Positions 8,892-17,062 of a stretch of DNA of 64,000 nt are shown here, one piece after another. This stretch comes from CAISIP01 sp038326025 (GTDB taxonomy: Bacteria; Pseudomonadota; Gammaproteobacteria; Burkholderiales; Burkholderiaceae_C). The notes under the pieces are model-generated. The model ran no database searches and was not told where the DNA came from. It saw nothing but the letters and a program-made list of their open reading frames with translations. The stretch is from positions 62,001 to 126,000 of the forward strand of contig JBBQJP010000003.1 in assembly GCA_038326025.1 (NCBI GenBank), read 5' to 3'. Both the position numbers and the translations under genes were made by a program. Each line of letters starts with the position of its first letter. Positions within the stretch are counted from its first letter, which is position 1.

Positions 8892-9275
8892 TTGATCGCA
8901 ATTCACTTGAGTGCGGCCGTCGGCGCACTGCTGCTCGGACCGGTTGCGTTGTGGGCCCGCAAGGGCGCGCGCCAGCGTCCCCGCCTGCACCGCGCGTTCG
9001 GCTACGCCTGGGTCACGCTGATGCTGGCGGCAGCCCTGTCGGCGATATTCATCCGCGACTACAAGTTGCCCAGCATAGCCGGCTACACACCCATTCACCT
9101 GCTGGTGCCGATCACCTTGATCACGCTGTTTGGCGCGTTCCGGTTCCTGGCGCGCGGCGACATCGCCGGTCATCGCAAGGCCATGCAGAGCCTGTACTTC
9201 GGCGCATGCGTGGTGGCCGGCGGGTTCACCCTGTTGCCAGGTCGTTACCTGGGCAAGCTTGTCCTCGGGCAATGA
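8892..9275 (+). CDS. DUF2306-like small membrane protein
   Basis: A 127-residue protein with about four membrane helices (IHLSAAVGALLLGPV; WVTLMLAAALSAIF; LLVPITLITLFGAF; LYFGACVVAGGFTL). The segment RPRLHRAFGYAW and the later GHRKAMQSLYFG match the His/Arg pattern of the DUF2306 family of predicted membrane proteins, whose function is unknown; a haem or quinone role has not been shown. No ATG exists in frame, so a TTG at 8892 is taken as start, which leaves a complete first helix; the start is therefore tentative. It is divergent from the adaptor gene, with about 200 bases of spacer, and is followed by another small membrane-protein gene. Confidence 0.75.
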   Translation: MIAIHLSAAVGALLLGPVALWARKGARQRPRLHRAFGYAWVTLMLAAALSAIFIRDYKLPSIAGYTPIHLLVPITLITLFGAFRFLARGDIAGHRKAMQSLYFGACVVAGGFTLLPGRYLGKLVLGQ

Positions 9276-9324
9276 CCTGGCCTGGCCTGAAACTTTTCAC
9301 CGTCCACCTTACACGACAACGACC

Positions 9325-9900
9325 ATGCTGCTTCAGATCCTGATCCATCAACCGCAACAGCTCGCCACCATTGCCAGCAAGACGCCGCCGTGGGTCTGGG
9401 GCCTGCTGGCAGGGCTGCTGATGCTGGGTGCCAGCCAAATGCAGGCGCGTCACGTGGCGCGAGCGCGGGTCGGCGTGACGCCCGTGGCGATGACACTTTT
9501 TTCGCTATGGGGCATGGTGTCCGGATTCAAGGAGACGGGACAACTGGGCATTGCGATTGCTTTGTGGCTGGCGGCCTGTACAGGCAGTTTGGCCCTGCTT
9601 GTGTGGCGCACGCCAAGCGCGCCGCCAGGCACCCGGTATGACGCCAGCACCCGGACGTTTGATCTGCCGGGCAGCGCCGTTCCATTGGCCCTGATTCTGG
9701 GGATTTTCATGACCAAATATGCCGCGGGGATCAAACTGGCGATGCAGCCGGACCTGGTTCGCGACACGCTGTTCGTGCGCAGCTTGGCGCCACTGTACGG
9801 AATGTTCAGCGGCGCATTCCTGGCCCGTGGCTGGCGCCTGTGGCGTCTGGCCGGCGCCACGGCGTCCACAACGCATTTGCCAGCGCAACCCATCACTTGA
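9325..9900 (+). CDS. unidentified integral membrane protein
   Basis: A 191-residue protein I do not assign to a characterised family; similar conserved hypothetical membrane proteins occur in related betaproteobacteria. Hydrophobicity suggests about four or five helices (VWGLLAGLLMLGAS; VAMTLFSLWGMVSG; IAIALWLAACTGSLALLVW; VPLALILGIFMTKYAAG; LAPLYGMFSGAFLARGW). A polar stretch of about 25 residues (RTPSAPPGTRYDASTRTFDL) separates the two halves. It starts 49 bases after the DUF2306-like gene and ends 28 bases before the hydrolase-2TM gene, so it is probably part of the same transcript. No function is proposed. Confidence 0.75.
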   Translation: MLLQILIHQPQQLATIASKTPPWVWGLLAGLLMLGASQMQARHVARARVGVTPVAMTLFSLWGMVSGFKETGQLGIAIALWLAACTGSLALLVWRTPSAPPGTRYDASTRTFDLPGSAVPLALILGIFMTKYAAGIKLAMQPDLVRDTLFVRSLAPLYGMFSGAFLARGWRLWRLAGATASTTHLPAQPIT

Positions 9901-9928
9901 ACGGAGCATCCGCAGGAGAAAGACCTTC

Positions 9929-11251
9929 ATGGTTTTGACAACGGCACTGATACTGCTTGTGCTTGCAGTAATCGCGGCGCTGATCTTCGGCGGCCCGAAG
10001 CCGATCGCACCGCTGGCCAGTATCAACAAGCCCTTCGACAAGGTCGACTTCTCGGATGTGCCAAACACGCGCAGCTTTGCTGCACGCGACGGAACACGCC
10101 TGGCTAGGCTTGCCTATTCCGCAGCTGGCGCCGCACCGGGAACGCGACGCATCGTGCTGGTACACGGATCATCTGCCCGTGCGCGTTCGATGCATGTACT
10201 TGCCAAGAGCCTGGCACATGCGGGATTAGACGTCGCCTCACTGGACATGCGGGGCCATGGCGACTCCGGCCCCCGTGGTCAGGTGCGTTATGTCGATCAA
10301 CTGGGAGACGATGTCGAGGACTTCCTGCGCGCGGTTCCCCACACGGGTCCCAGCACGCTGGCCGGTTTTTCGTCCGGCGGAGGTTTTGTGCTGCGCTTTG
10401 CCGGTGGCAAGCGGCAGGATCTGTTCGACCGCTACTTGCTGCTGGCACCCTATCTGCATCGGACGGCGCCAATCAATCGGGTTATCGAGGATAAATGGGT
10501 GTCGGTCGGACTGCCACGATTCATTGCGCTGAGCCTGCTCAACCGGATCGGCATCACAGCCTGGAACCACTTGCCAGTGCTGCGATTCGGCCTGGACGAT
10601 TCGATCAAGGACTACCTGACCAGCAGCTACAGCTACACCTTGACCCGGGCGTTCGGACCGCATGACAACTACCGGGGTGATATCAGCAGGTCCCGCGTGC
10701 CGATGCGCATCATGGCAGGCAGCGAAGACGAGTTGTTCGATGCCAGTCGTTATGCCAGCACCTTTGCCGATGCAGGTCGGCAAATACCGGTGACGGTGGT
10801 GCCCGGCGTCAGCCACATGGGACTGACACTGGATTCGCGTGCGATGTCTGCCATCATCAATGCTGCCGGAAAACAGCGTTGCGCCGCTGCACGCCGCCGC
10901 GCCAAAGCAACGGCATCGCGCGCGCCAATTGACTTCGAGAATGAACCAAGCGCCATGAACACCCCTTTATCCAACGACGAGATCGACCGACTGGCCCGCC
11001 GACGCGCTGGCGCCAAGCTTGGCTGGTATGCCCATGCGGTGGTGTATCTGGTCATCAACCTGCTCCTGTTCGCGCTCTCGGAATACGGCACAGGCCTGCG
11101 GCGCTGGTCGATCTTTCCGATGGTTGGCTGGGGCCTGGGACTGGTGCTCCATGGTGTGGCGGTGTTCCTGCTGGGCTCTGGATCCGGGCTGCGCGAACGT
11201 ATGGTCGAGAAGGAGCGCGAGCGACTGCGGCGTGATCGCGGCCAGAGTTGA
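9929..11251 (+). CDS. membrane-anchored alpha/beta hydrolase read in frame into a 2TM domain
   Basis: One uninterrupted frame of 440 residues holding two normally separate proteins. Residues 1-22 form a membrane helix. The rest of the first part (to about 315) is an alpha/beta hydrolase with VLVHGSSARA (oxyanion region), GFSSGGG (nucleophile Ser), the acid in MAGSEDELFD and His in VPGVSHMG. A basic linker (RRRAKATA) leads to Met343 (nt 10955), where a typical stand-alone 2TM-domain protein begins (MNTPLSNDEIDRLARRRAGA), with two helices and a charged C-terminal tail (VEKERERLRRD). Either the proteins are truly fused or 10955 is an internal start; no strong ribosome binding site precedes it. 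A good site (GCAGGAGAAAG) precedes 9929. The two-component genes follow at once. Confidence 0.75.
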   Translation: MVLTTALILLVLAVIAALIFGGPKPIAPLASINKPFDKVDFSDVPNTRSFAARDGTRLARLAYSAAGAAPGTRRIVLVHGSSARARSMHVLAKSLAHAGLDVASLDMRGHGDSGPRGQVRYVDQLGDDVEDFLRAVPHTGPSTLAGFSSGGGFVLRFAGGKRQDLFDRYLLLAPYLHRTAPINRVIEDKWVSVGLPRFIALSLLNRIGITAWNHLPVLRFGLDDSIKDYLTSSYSYTLTRAFGPHDNYRGDISRSRVPMRIMAGSEDELFDASRYASTFADAGRQIPVTVVPGVSHMGLTLDSRAMSAIINAAGKQRCAAARRRAKATASRAPIDFENEPSAMNTPLSNDEIDRLARRRAGAKLGWYAHAVVYLVINLLLFALSEYGTGLRRWSIFPMVGWGLGLVLHGVAVFLLGSGSGLRERMVEKERERLRRDRGQS

Positions 11252-11270
11252 GTGCGCGAGAGGCGATCGC

Positions 11271-12299
11271 ATGCGCATCGACTGGATAGCCAAGGCAAGC
11301 CACCTGTTGCAGACCCTCGCGTTCTGTCTGGCCGCCGCAGCGATCCAGTACGCTTCCCGGCCGGAACGTGCCTACGAGGTTCCATTGGTGTACTCGCTGG
11401 CGATTGGCTGCAGCATCTGGTTCCTGATCGACTTCGGGCGCCATCTTTTTGTGTCCAGCGGCAGCATCGGATGGCCGCAGGGCCATGGTGCATGGTTATT
11501 GCCACTGTCCAGCGTGGCCGCTGGTTTTCTGTTGGGCACGGCCGCTGGTGACGCCTGGTTCGGCTGGTCGTCCTGGAGCGATGTCGGACTTCGAACCCTG
11601 CCTACCTCCCTGCTGATCACGGCCCTGGCTGGCACTGCCGCCAGCTACTTCTTCTACTCCCGAACCCAGCGAAGTTATCTCGCCGTGCGCATGGCCGAAG
11701 CCGGCGAACAGGCGACCCAGGCGCGGCTCAAGATGCTCGAGACCCAGCTCGAACCGCATATGCTGTTCAATACGCTGGCCAACCTGCAAGCCTTGATCGA
11801 CACCGACCCCGCACGCGCGCAGGTGATGCTCGAGCACCTGATCGCCTACCTGCGTGCCACGCTGGGGGCATCGCGCACAAGCACGCATTCCTTGCAGGCG
11901 GAATTCGATCGGCTGCGCGACTATCTCGAACTGATGGCCATCCGCATGGGCACACGCCTGTCGTTCGAATTGCAGTTGCCGCCGGCGCTGGCCAACCAGC
12001 CGGTGCCGACCTTGTTGTTGCAGCCCCTGGTGGAAAACGCCATCCGCCACGGCCTTGAACCCAAGGTGCAGGGAGGACGGATCACCGTGCGTGCCTTGCG
12101 CGCCGGTACGGTGCTGACGCTGGAAGTGGCCGACACCGGTGTCGGGTTGACGCAGCCCCAACCTGCACACGACGGATTCGGCATGGCGCAGGTGCGCGAG
12201 CGGCTCGCCACGCGTTATGGAGATGCGGCGCTGTTGTCGACCGCGCCCGGCCCCGGAAGTGGGCTGGTGGTCAGCGTGCAGCTGCCGATGCACGACTGA
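11271..12299 (+). CDS. LytS/AlgZ-type sensor histidine kinase
   Basis: A 342-residue inner-membrane kinase of the His_kinase (LytS/AlgZ) family. About four helices occupy residues 10-130 without a recognisable periplasmic sensor domain, then a short linker and the dimerisation/phosphorylation motif LEPHMLFNTLANLQ with His163. The ATPase part has the N box PLVENAIRHGLEP (about 250) and the G box ADTGVGL, ending in GSGLVVSVQLP. It begins 19 bases after the 2TM domain and 58 bases before its response regulator. 2TM domains are often found at the front of kinases of this type or as separate neighbours, so the 2TM part of the preceding gene may be an accessory to this sensor. The signal is unknown. 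Confidence 0.92.
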   Translation: MRIDWIAKASHLLQTLAFCLAAAAIQYASRPERAYEVPLVYSLAIGCSIWFLIDFGRHLFVSSGSIGWPQGHGAWLLPLSSVAAGFLLGTAAGDAWFGWSSWSDVGLRTLPTSLLITALAGTAASYFFYSRTQRSYLAVRMAEAGEQATQARLKMLETQLEPHMLFNTLANLQALIDTDPARAQVMLEHLIAYLRATLGASRTSTHSLQAEFDRLRDYLELMAIRMGTRLSFELQLPPALANQPVPTLLLQPLVENAIRHGLEPKVQGGRITVRALRAGTVLTLEVADTGVGLTQPQPAHDGFGMAQVRERLATRYGDAALLSTAPGPGSGLVVSVQLPMHD

Positions 12300-12357
12300 C
12301 GTCGACGTCCAATTGCGACCGCGCCATCCCTGCCCCATTGTCATTGCACCTCCCCCA

Positions 12358-13191
12358 ATGCCCACTGCGCTGATTGCCGAAGACGAGCCCCTGCTGGCGC
12401 AAGCCCTGCGCAAGGCCCTGGCACGTGCCTGGCCCGAACTGCAGATTGCCGCCAGCGTCGGCGACGGCGACGCCGCCGTGTTGCAGACCTTGATGCTGCG
12501 ACCCGATGTGCTTTTTCTTGACATCCGCATGCCGGGGCGTAGCGGCATCGAAGCTGCGGCAGACATCGCCGACCAGTGGGAGACCGGTAGCGACGGCGCC
12601 GCGTTTCCGGCCTTGGTGTTCATCACCGCATACGAACAGTATGCGGTGCAGGCCTTCGAGACCCACGCCGTCGACTATCTGCTCAAGCCATTGCAAGCCG
12701 AGCGCCTGGGCAAGACTGTTGAACGCCTGCGCACGCTGTTGTCGCAGCGGCAACCAGCCGGCGTAGCAGGCACCCCGGCGCAGAGCCGTGGGCCGTCCAT
12801 CGAACAGGCCGTCGATCAATTGCGCCAACTACTGGCGGGCGCAGCGGAGCCGGTACCGGCTGCCGAACCGCTGACCGTGCTGCAGGCCAGTGTGGGCAAC
12901 GTGATCCACATGGTGGCACTGGACGAGGTGCTGACGCTGGAGGCCGCCGACAAATACGTGCGCGTGCTGACCGCACAACACGAGTACCTGATCCGTACGC
13001 CGTTGCGCGAGATGCTGCCCCGGCTCGACCCGCAGGTGTTCTGGCAGGTACACCGCGCCCATGTGGTGCGGGCCCGCGCCATCGACACCGTGACCCGGGA
13101 CGAAACCGGCAAGCTCTGGTTGAAACTGCACGGGCGGCCTGAACGCATCGTGGTCAGCCGCCTGTACGCTCAGCGCTTCAAAGCCATGTGA
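12358..13191 (+). CDS. LytTR-family response regulator
   Basis: A 277-residue regulator of the AlgR/LytR class. The receiver domain (1-125) has the acidic pair AEDE, the phosphoacceptor Asp55 in FLDIRMPG, Thr in FITAYE and Lys in DYLLKPLQ. A low-complexity linker (about 130-175) leads to a C-terminal LytTR DNA-binding domain (about 177-275) with the typical LEAADKYVRVLT, RTPLREML and FWQVHRAHVV segments. It is the cognate partner of the kinase just upstream. Such regulators bind pairs of imperfect direct repeats; I did not find a convincing site in this window. No obvious target operon lies downstream: the next gene is a DUF924 protein. Confidence 0.95.
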   Translation: MPTALIAEDEPLLAQALRKALARAWPELQIAASVGDGDAAVLQTLMLRPDVLFLDIRMPGRSGIEAAADIADQWETGSDGAAFPALVFITAYEQYAVQAFETHAVDYLLKPLQAERLGKTVERLRTLLSQRQPAGVAGTPAQSRGPSIEQAVDQLRQLLAGAAEPVPAAEPLTVLQASVGNVIHMVALDEVLTLEAADKYVRVLTAQHEYLIRTPLREMLPRLDPQVFWQVHRAHVVRARAIDTVTRDETGKLWLKLHGRPERIVVSRLYAQRFKAM

Positions 13192-13226
13192 CACTGGCAT
13201 TGTCAACCACTTCAGATTGTTGCCCC

Positions 13227-13862
13227 ATGCCTACCGAAACTTCCACGACCGCGCCGATGAATCCCGATGCCGACCGTGTGCTGACGTTCTGGCTCGAGGA
13301 CGGACTGCAACAGGGATGGCCGAGCCGCAATCTGGCGGACAAGTGGTTTGGCGGAGGCGCTGCGCTGGACCAGACCATTGAACGCGATTTCGGCGACAAC
13401 GTGCGAAGCGCCGTGGCCGGGAAACTCACGACTTGGGAAGCGCACCCACTGGACCGGCTGGCACTGGTGATCTTGCTGGACCAGTTCACGCGCAACGTGT
13501 TCCGCTCACAGGCGCAGGCCTTCGCGGGCGATACACGCGCCCAGGCTCTGGTGCAGGACGGCATCATGCGCGGATGGGACCGCCAGTTGCCACTTGCAGG
13601 CACGGTATTCTTCTATATGCCGCTGATGCATGCCGAAGACCTCGCCTTGCAGGAAACCTGCGTGGCTTGTTTCAAGGCACTGGCCGCCGATGCGCCCGCT
13701 GAACGGCGCCAGGGTTTGCTGGGCAACGTCAAATTTGCCAAGCAACACCGCGACATCATTGCGCGCTTTGGACGTTTCCCGTATCGCAACGCCGCCATGG
13801 GTCGCAGCAGCAATACAGAAGAACTGGCGTTTTTGCGCGACGGTCCGCGCTTCGGCCAATAG
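13227..13862 (+). CDS. DUF924 family protein
   Basis: A 211-residue soluble, helical protein of the DUF924 family, whose fold is TPR-like and whose function is not established. The family core is clear: VLTFWLEDGLQQGWPS, DKWFGGGAALDQTI, LALVILLDQFTRNVFR, FYMPLMHAEDLALQE and RFGRFPYRNAAMGR. An alternative ATG ten codons in (13257) would remove a Thr/Ser-rich leader absent from the core; both starts are possible. It follows the response regulator by 35 bases and precedes glnS by 42, so it may simply share a transcript with one of them. Confidence 0.88.
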   Translation: MPTETSTTAPMNPDADRVLTFWLEDGLQQGWPSRNLADKWFGGGAALDQTIERDFGDNVRSAVAGKLTTWEAHPLDRLALVILLDQFTRNVFRSQAQAFAGDTRAQALVQDGIMRGWDRQLPLAGTVFFYMPLMHAEDLALQETCVACFKALAADAPAERRQGLLGNVKFAKQHRDIIARFGRFPYRNAAMGRSSNTEELAFLRDGPRFGQ

Positions 13863-13904
13863 ACCAGGAGACACGGCGCGCTGGCGCCACCTAGAATTCG
13901 AGGC

Positions 13905-15740
13905 ATGAGCATGCCTTCCACGACCTCCACCAAGAACATGGCCCAAACGCCGGGCACGGCCGCCGAGAGCCCCAAGTCGAGCAATTTCCTGCGCCAGATC
14001 ATCGAATCGGATCTGGCATCCGGTGTCAATGCACAACGCAAATGGGCGGGTAGTCCTGGCGATGGCGCCCACCATGACGCCGGACAAAGCGATCCGGCAC
14101 GTATCCGCACCCGTTTCCCGCCCGAACCCAATGGCTACCTGCATATCGGCCACGCCAAGAGCATCTGCCTGAATTTTGGTCTGGCACAGGAATATGGCGG
14201 CGTGTGCCATCTGCGCTTTGACGACACCAATCCGGAAAAAGAAGACCAGGAGTTCGTCAACGGCATCATCGATACCGTGCACTGGCTGGGATTCGACTGG
14301 AACGCCAACGGCACCAGCCACCTCTTCCACGCCAGTGACTATTTCGACTTCATGTACCGTGCGGCCGAATACCTGATCACCTCGGGCCATGCCTATGTGG
14401 ACGAGCAAAGTGCCGAGGACATGCGCCAGAACCGGGGCGATTTTTCCCGGCCCGGCCTCGACAGCCCGTTTCGCAATCGCAGTGCAGCCGAAAATCTGGC
14501 GCGTTTTCGCGAAATGCGAGACGCCCAACATCTGGACGGAACCATGGTGCTGCGCGCCAAGGTCGACATGGCCAGCCCCAACATCAACATGCGCGACCCG
14601 ACCATCTACCGGATCCGACGCGCCGAACACCACAACACCGGCGACAAGTGGTGCATCTATCCGATGTACGCCTATGCCCATCCGATCGAGGACGCACTCG
14701 AACAGATCACGCACAGCATCTGCACACTGGAGTTCGAGGACCAGCGCCCCTGGTACGACTGGCTGCTGGAACGGCTGATCGAAGGTGGTCTGCTCACGGC
14801 ACCGCCGCCGCGCCAATACGAGTTTGCGCGACTGAACGTGACCTATGTCATCACCAGCAAACGCAAGCTCGCCGCGCTGGTGTACGACCACAAGGTGAAT
14901 GGCTGGGACGACCCGCGCATGCCTACGCTCGTTGGCCTTCGCCGACGCGGTTACACACCCGAAAGCTTGCGCCTGCTGGCCGAACGTGCTGGCACCAGCA
15001 AGGCCGGTGGCTGGACTGAATACAGCACGCTCGAGGCTTGCCTGCGCGAGACACTGGAGAACACCGCGGCACGGGCCATGGCCGTGCTCGACCCGATCCG
15101 GCTGGTCATCACCAACTGGGATGAGGTCATGGGCCTGGCAGCCACGGGCCACAGCAAGCAGGACGCCTGCAGCGCACCGGTGCATCCGTCCCAGCCAGAG
15201 ATGGGCAGGCGCCACTTTTCGATGGGCAACGAGGTCTGGATCGAGCGTGGTGATTTCGAGGAAACCCCGCCCAAGGGCTTCTTCCGGCTGTATCCAGGTA
15301 ACAAGGTGCGATTGAAATATGGCCACGTGATCGAGTGCATCGGTTGCACCAAGGATGCCGATGGCCGGGTCCAGAATGTGCAAGCCAGGCTGATTCCCGA
15401 TACCAAGAGCGGTACACCGGGATCGGATTCGGTCAAGGTCAAGGGCGTGATCACCTGGGTCGGCGTGGCCGACGGTGTTGCGGCCGAGGTGCGGCTGTAC
15501 GAGCGATTGTTCAACGAGCCCCAGCCGGACGCCGGCGGACGCGACTTCCTGGCCAGCCTGAATCCGAACAGCCTTCGCGTGGTCCAGGCCGTGGTGGAGC
15601 CCTCGTTGGCGCAGGCGCGCGCCGACGACAAGTTCCAGTTCGAGCGACACGGCTATTTTGTCGCGGACCGGGTCGATCACAGGGCTGGCAAGCCGGTGTT
15701 CAATCTGTCGGTGGGGCTCAAGGACAACTGGGCTAAATAG
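13905..15740 (+). CDS. glnS: glutamine--tRNA ligase
   Basis: Charges tRNA-Gln with glutamine in the cytoplasm. It is a class I synthetase: PPEPNGYLHIGHAKSICL has the HIGH signature, FDDTNPEKE follows, and the KMSKS-type loop reads ITSKRKL. The anticodon-binding beta-barrels fill the C-terminal third. At 611 residues it is about 55 longer than E. coli GlnS, mostly through an N-terminal extension (residues 1-65, including a Gly/His/Asp-rich stretch before ARIRTRFPPEP). Inner ATGs at 13911 and 13938 are possible starts, but the segment SNFLRQIIESDL matches the normal GlnS N terminus, so the start cannot be much later than 13938. An unpaired 8-bp hairpin follows the gene. Confidence 0.97.
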   Translation: MSMPSTTSTKNMAQTPGTAAESPKSSNFLRQIIESDLASGVNAQRKWAGSPGDGAHHDAGQSDPARIRTRFPPEPNGYLHIGHAKSICLNFGLAQEYGGVCHLRFDDTNPEKEDQEFVNGIIDTVHWLGFDWNANGTSHLFHASDYFDFMYRAAEYLITSGHAYVDEQSAEDMRQNRGDFSRPGLDSPFRNRSAAENLARFREMRDAQHLDGTMVLRAKVDMASPNINMRDPTIYRIRRAEHHNTGDKWCIYPMYAYAHPIEDALEQITHSICTLEFEDQRPWYDWLLERLIEGGLLTAPPPRQYEFARLNVTYVITSKRKLAALVYDHKVNGWDDPRMPTLVGLRRRGYTPESLRLLAERAGTSKAGGWTEYSTLEACLRETLENTAARAMAVLDPIRLVITNWDEVMGLAATGHSKQDACSAPVHPSQPEMGRRHFSMGNEVWIERGDFEETPPKGFFRLYPGNKVRLKYGHVIECIGCTKDADGRVQNVQARLIPDTKSGTPGSDSVKVKGVITWVGVADGVAAEVRLYERLFNEPQPDAGGRDFLASLNPNSLRVVQAVVEPSLAQARADDKFQFERHGYFVADRVDHRAGKPVFNLSVGLKDNWAK

Positions 15741-15768
15741 GCCGGTGTCGTTATAGTGGGTTGGCAAG

Positions 15769-15787
15769 CCGCCAGACGGTCTGGCGG
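15769..15787 (+). terminator. hairpin after glnS (weak terminator or leader element)
   Basis: CCGCCAGA and TCTGGCGG form a perfect 8-bp stem with a three-base loop, 29 bases after the glnS stop and 24 bases before the next ATG. No run of T follows, so it is either a weak terminator for glnS or a structure in the leader of the EthD-like gene. A TATAGT hexamer at 15752-15757 just upstream could be a -10 element for the latter. Confidence 0.35.
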
Positions 15788-15810
15788 AGGCTCGACGGAG
15801 ACACCACACC

Positions 15811-16119
15811 ATGGCGAAGCTTTATGCCATCTACCAGCAACCGGCAGATGCCGCAACATTCGATGCGTATTACTACGACAAGCATGTACCACTGGCCAAA
15901 AAGATTCCAGGGCTGCGCAGCTACGAGGTGACCCATGGCGACGTCATGGGCATGGGCGGCAAACATAGCGTGTACCTGATCGCTTCGCTGGAATTCGACT
16001 CGATGGCCGCCATCAGCGCCGCCCTGGCCACGGAGCAAGGCCAGGCCACGGCAGCCGATCTGGCCAATTTCGCGCAGGCCGGCGTCGAGATCATGATGGC
16101 CGAGACCAGCACGATTTAG
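15811..16119 (+). CDS. EthD family protein
   Basis: A 102-residue dimeric alpha+beta-barrel-type small protein. The start MAKLYAIYQQPADAATFDAY and the YYDKHVPLAKKIPGLRSYEV stretch are the hallmark of the EthD family, named from the ethyl-tert-butyl-ether degradation locus, in which the exact role of EthD is unclear. Related proteins act in oxidation or ring-cleavage pathways, but no such pathway genes are nearby. It sits alone between glnS and an unrelated gene. A CGGAGA ribosome binding site lies ten bases ahead of the ATG. Confidence 0.85.
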   Translation: MAKLYAIYQQPADAATFDAYYYDKHVPLAKKIPGLRSYEVTHGDVMGMGGKHSVYLIASLEFDSMAAISAALATEQGQATAADLANFAQAGVEIMMAETSTI

Positions 16120-16384
16120 CACCCTTGGGTAGCGCAGGGGCACGAAGCATGGCGGATCGGCGCAGGGGTCCTCACGACGCCTTGACTACCTGGCCTGACG
16201 GCTTCGCCTCGACGCGCGCCGCGCTGTGCGAGGCAGGCCAATAGGCACGCCACTCTAGGAAAAGCCGCCGTTCTAGGGTGCCGTCACCACACTCGATCGG
16301 GACAATGGCGCCATCTCACGGATTACCGCAATCGCGGCAGTTCGTGAATCGATTTCTACATTCACATTCCCACAAGGAGCACTC

Positions 16385-16984
16385 ATGAGCGCCAAGAACC
16401 TGTCCACCATTACCAACGAGCTGATCGAGTCCTACGGCAAAACCGCCCGCAACATCATCCACGTCTACCGCATGGGCAACCAGCGGGTGGCCCGCTATGT
16501 CGACCAACGCTGGGAGAAGGCACTGGCGCAATCGGCGTCCGAACTGCGCAGCGAAGTGCGCAAGAACGCCCTGACCGCGCAAAAGACCGTCAACGGCCTG
16601 TACCTCAAGGGCATCACGATCAGTTCGAATGGTGCCGATGGCATCGTTGGAAAATTTGTCGAAATCGCCGGTAAAGGCGTGCAGCAAGTCGCGGCCAATG
16701 CCAACCGTTTCGAAGAACGTACCGGTTTGATGGCGCTGGACAACCTGGCCAAGGTCGCCAAACCAGCAGCCAGCGTCGTCAGCCATCTGGCAGACAAACT
16801 GGAACTGCGCACCAGCCAGCTCGCAAGCCGGGTTGCAGGCCACCAGGCGGGCGTCAAAGTGGCAGCGCTCAAGCGCGTCACCCCACGAAGCAAGGTCTCG
16901 ACGACCAAGGGCAAGGCCAAGGCCAAGGCAGTTGCCCGTAAAGCGACGACCACTACGCGCCGTACCGCGCGCAAGGCAGCCTGA
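16385..16984 (+). CDS. unidentified helical protein with Lys/Ala/Thr-rich tail (phasin-like?)
   Basis: A 199-residue protein not assigned to a named family with confidence. Residues 1-150 are predicted mostly helical and amphipathic (ITNELIESYGKTARNIIHVY; VDQRWEKALAQSASELRSEV; FVEIAGKGVQQVAANANRFE), similar in character to phasins. Residues about 158-199 form a basic, low-complexity tail (KGKAKAKAVARK, TTRRTARKAA) like histone H1 or the PhaM/PhaF DNA-binding tails. This layout could tie a granule or membrane surface to the nucleoid; that is inference. A strong ribosome site (AAGGAG) precedes the ATG. The 265-base region upstream holds no gene I can support, only an imperfect inverted repeat near 16244-16282. 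Confidence 0.7.
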   Translation: MSAKNLSTITNELIESYGKTARNIIHVYRMGNQRVARYVDQRWEKALAQSASELRSEVRKNALTAQKTVNGLYLKGITISSNGADGIVGKFVEIAGKGVQQVAANANRFEERTGLMALDNLAKVAKPAASVVSHLADKLELRTSQLASRVAGHQAGVKVAALKRVTPRSKVSTTKGKAKAKAVARKATTTTRRTARKAA

Positions 16985-17062
16985 TCTGCTTTTCCCACCG
17001 CCAGGGTGACTCCCTGGCGACATCGGTGGTGGGCGCCGGCCAGGGCAAGGGGAAATGATGCG

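Noticed and set aside
7276..8895. Open frame of 539 codons antisense to the adaptor gene
   Set aside because: The minus-strand adaptor has clear lipoyl, coiled-coil and barrel motifs; the plus-strand frame is a shadow with no family match.
8751..8895. Short plus-strand frame in the gap before the DUF2306-like gene
   Set aside because: It is the tail of the antisense frame of the adaptor gene; it has no ribosome site and no recognisable product.
13506..15812. Open frame of 768 codons on the minus strand opposite glnS
   Set aside because: It lies wholly antisense to a certain gene (glnS and the end of DUF924). GC-rich third positions keep antisense frames open; the translation has no domain and is rich in His/Arg/Gln.
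16120..16384. Possible tRNA or small RNA in the 265-base gap
   Set aside because: No cloverleaf, no TTCGA T-loop in context, no terminator; only an imperfect inverted repeat near 16244-16282.
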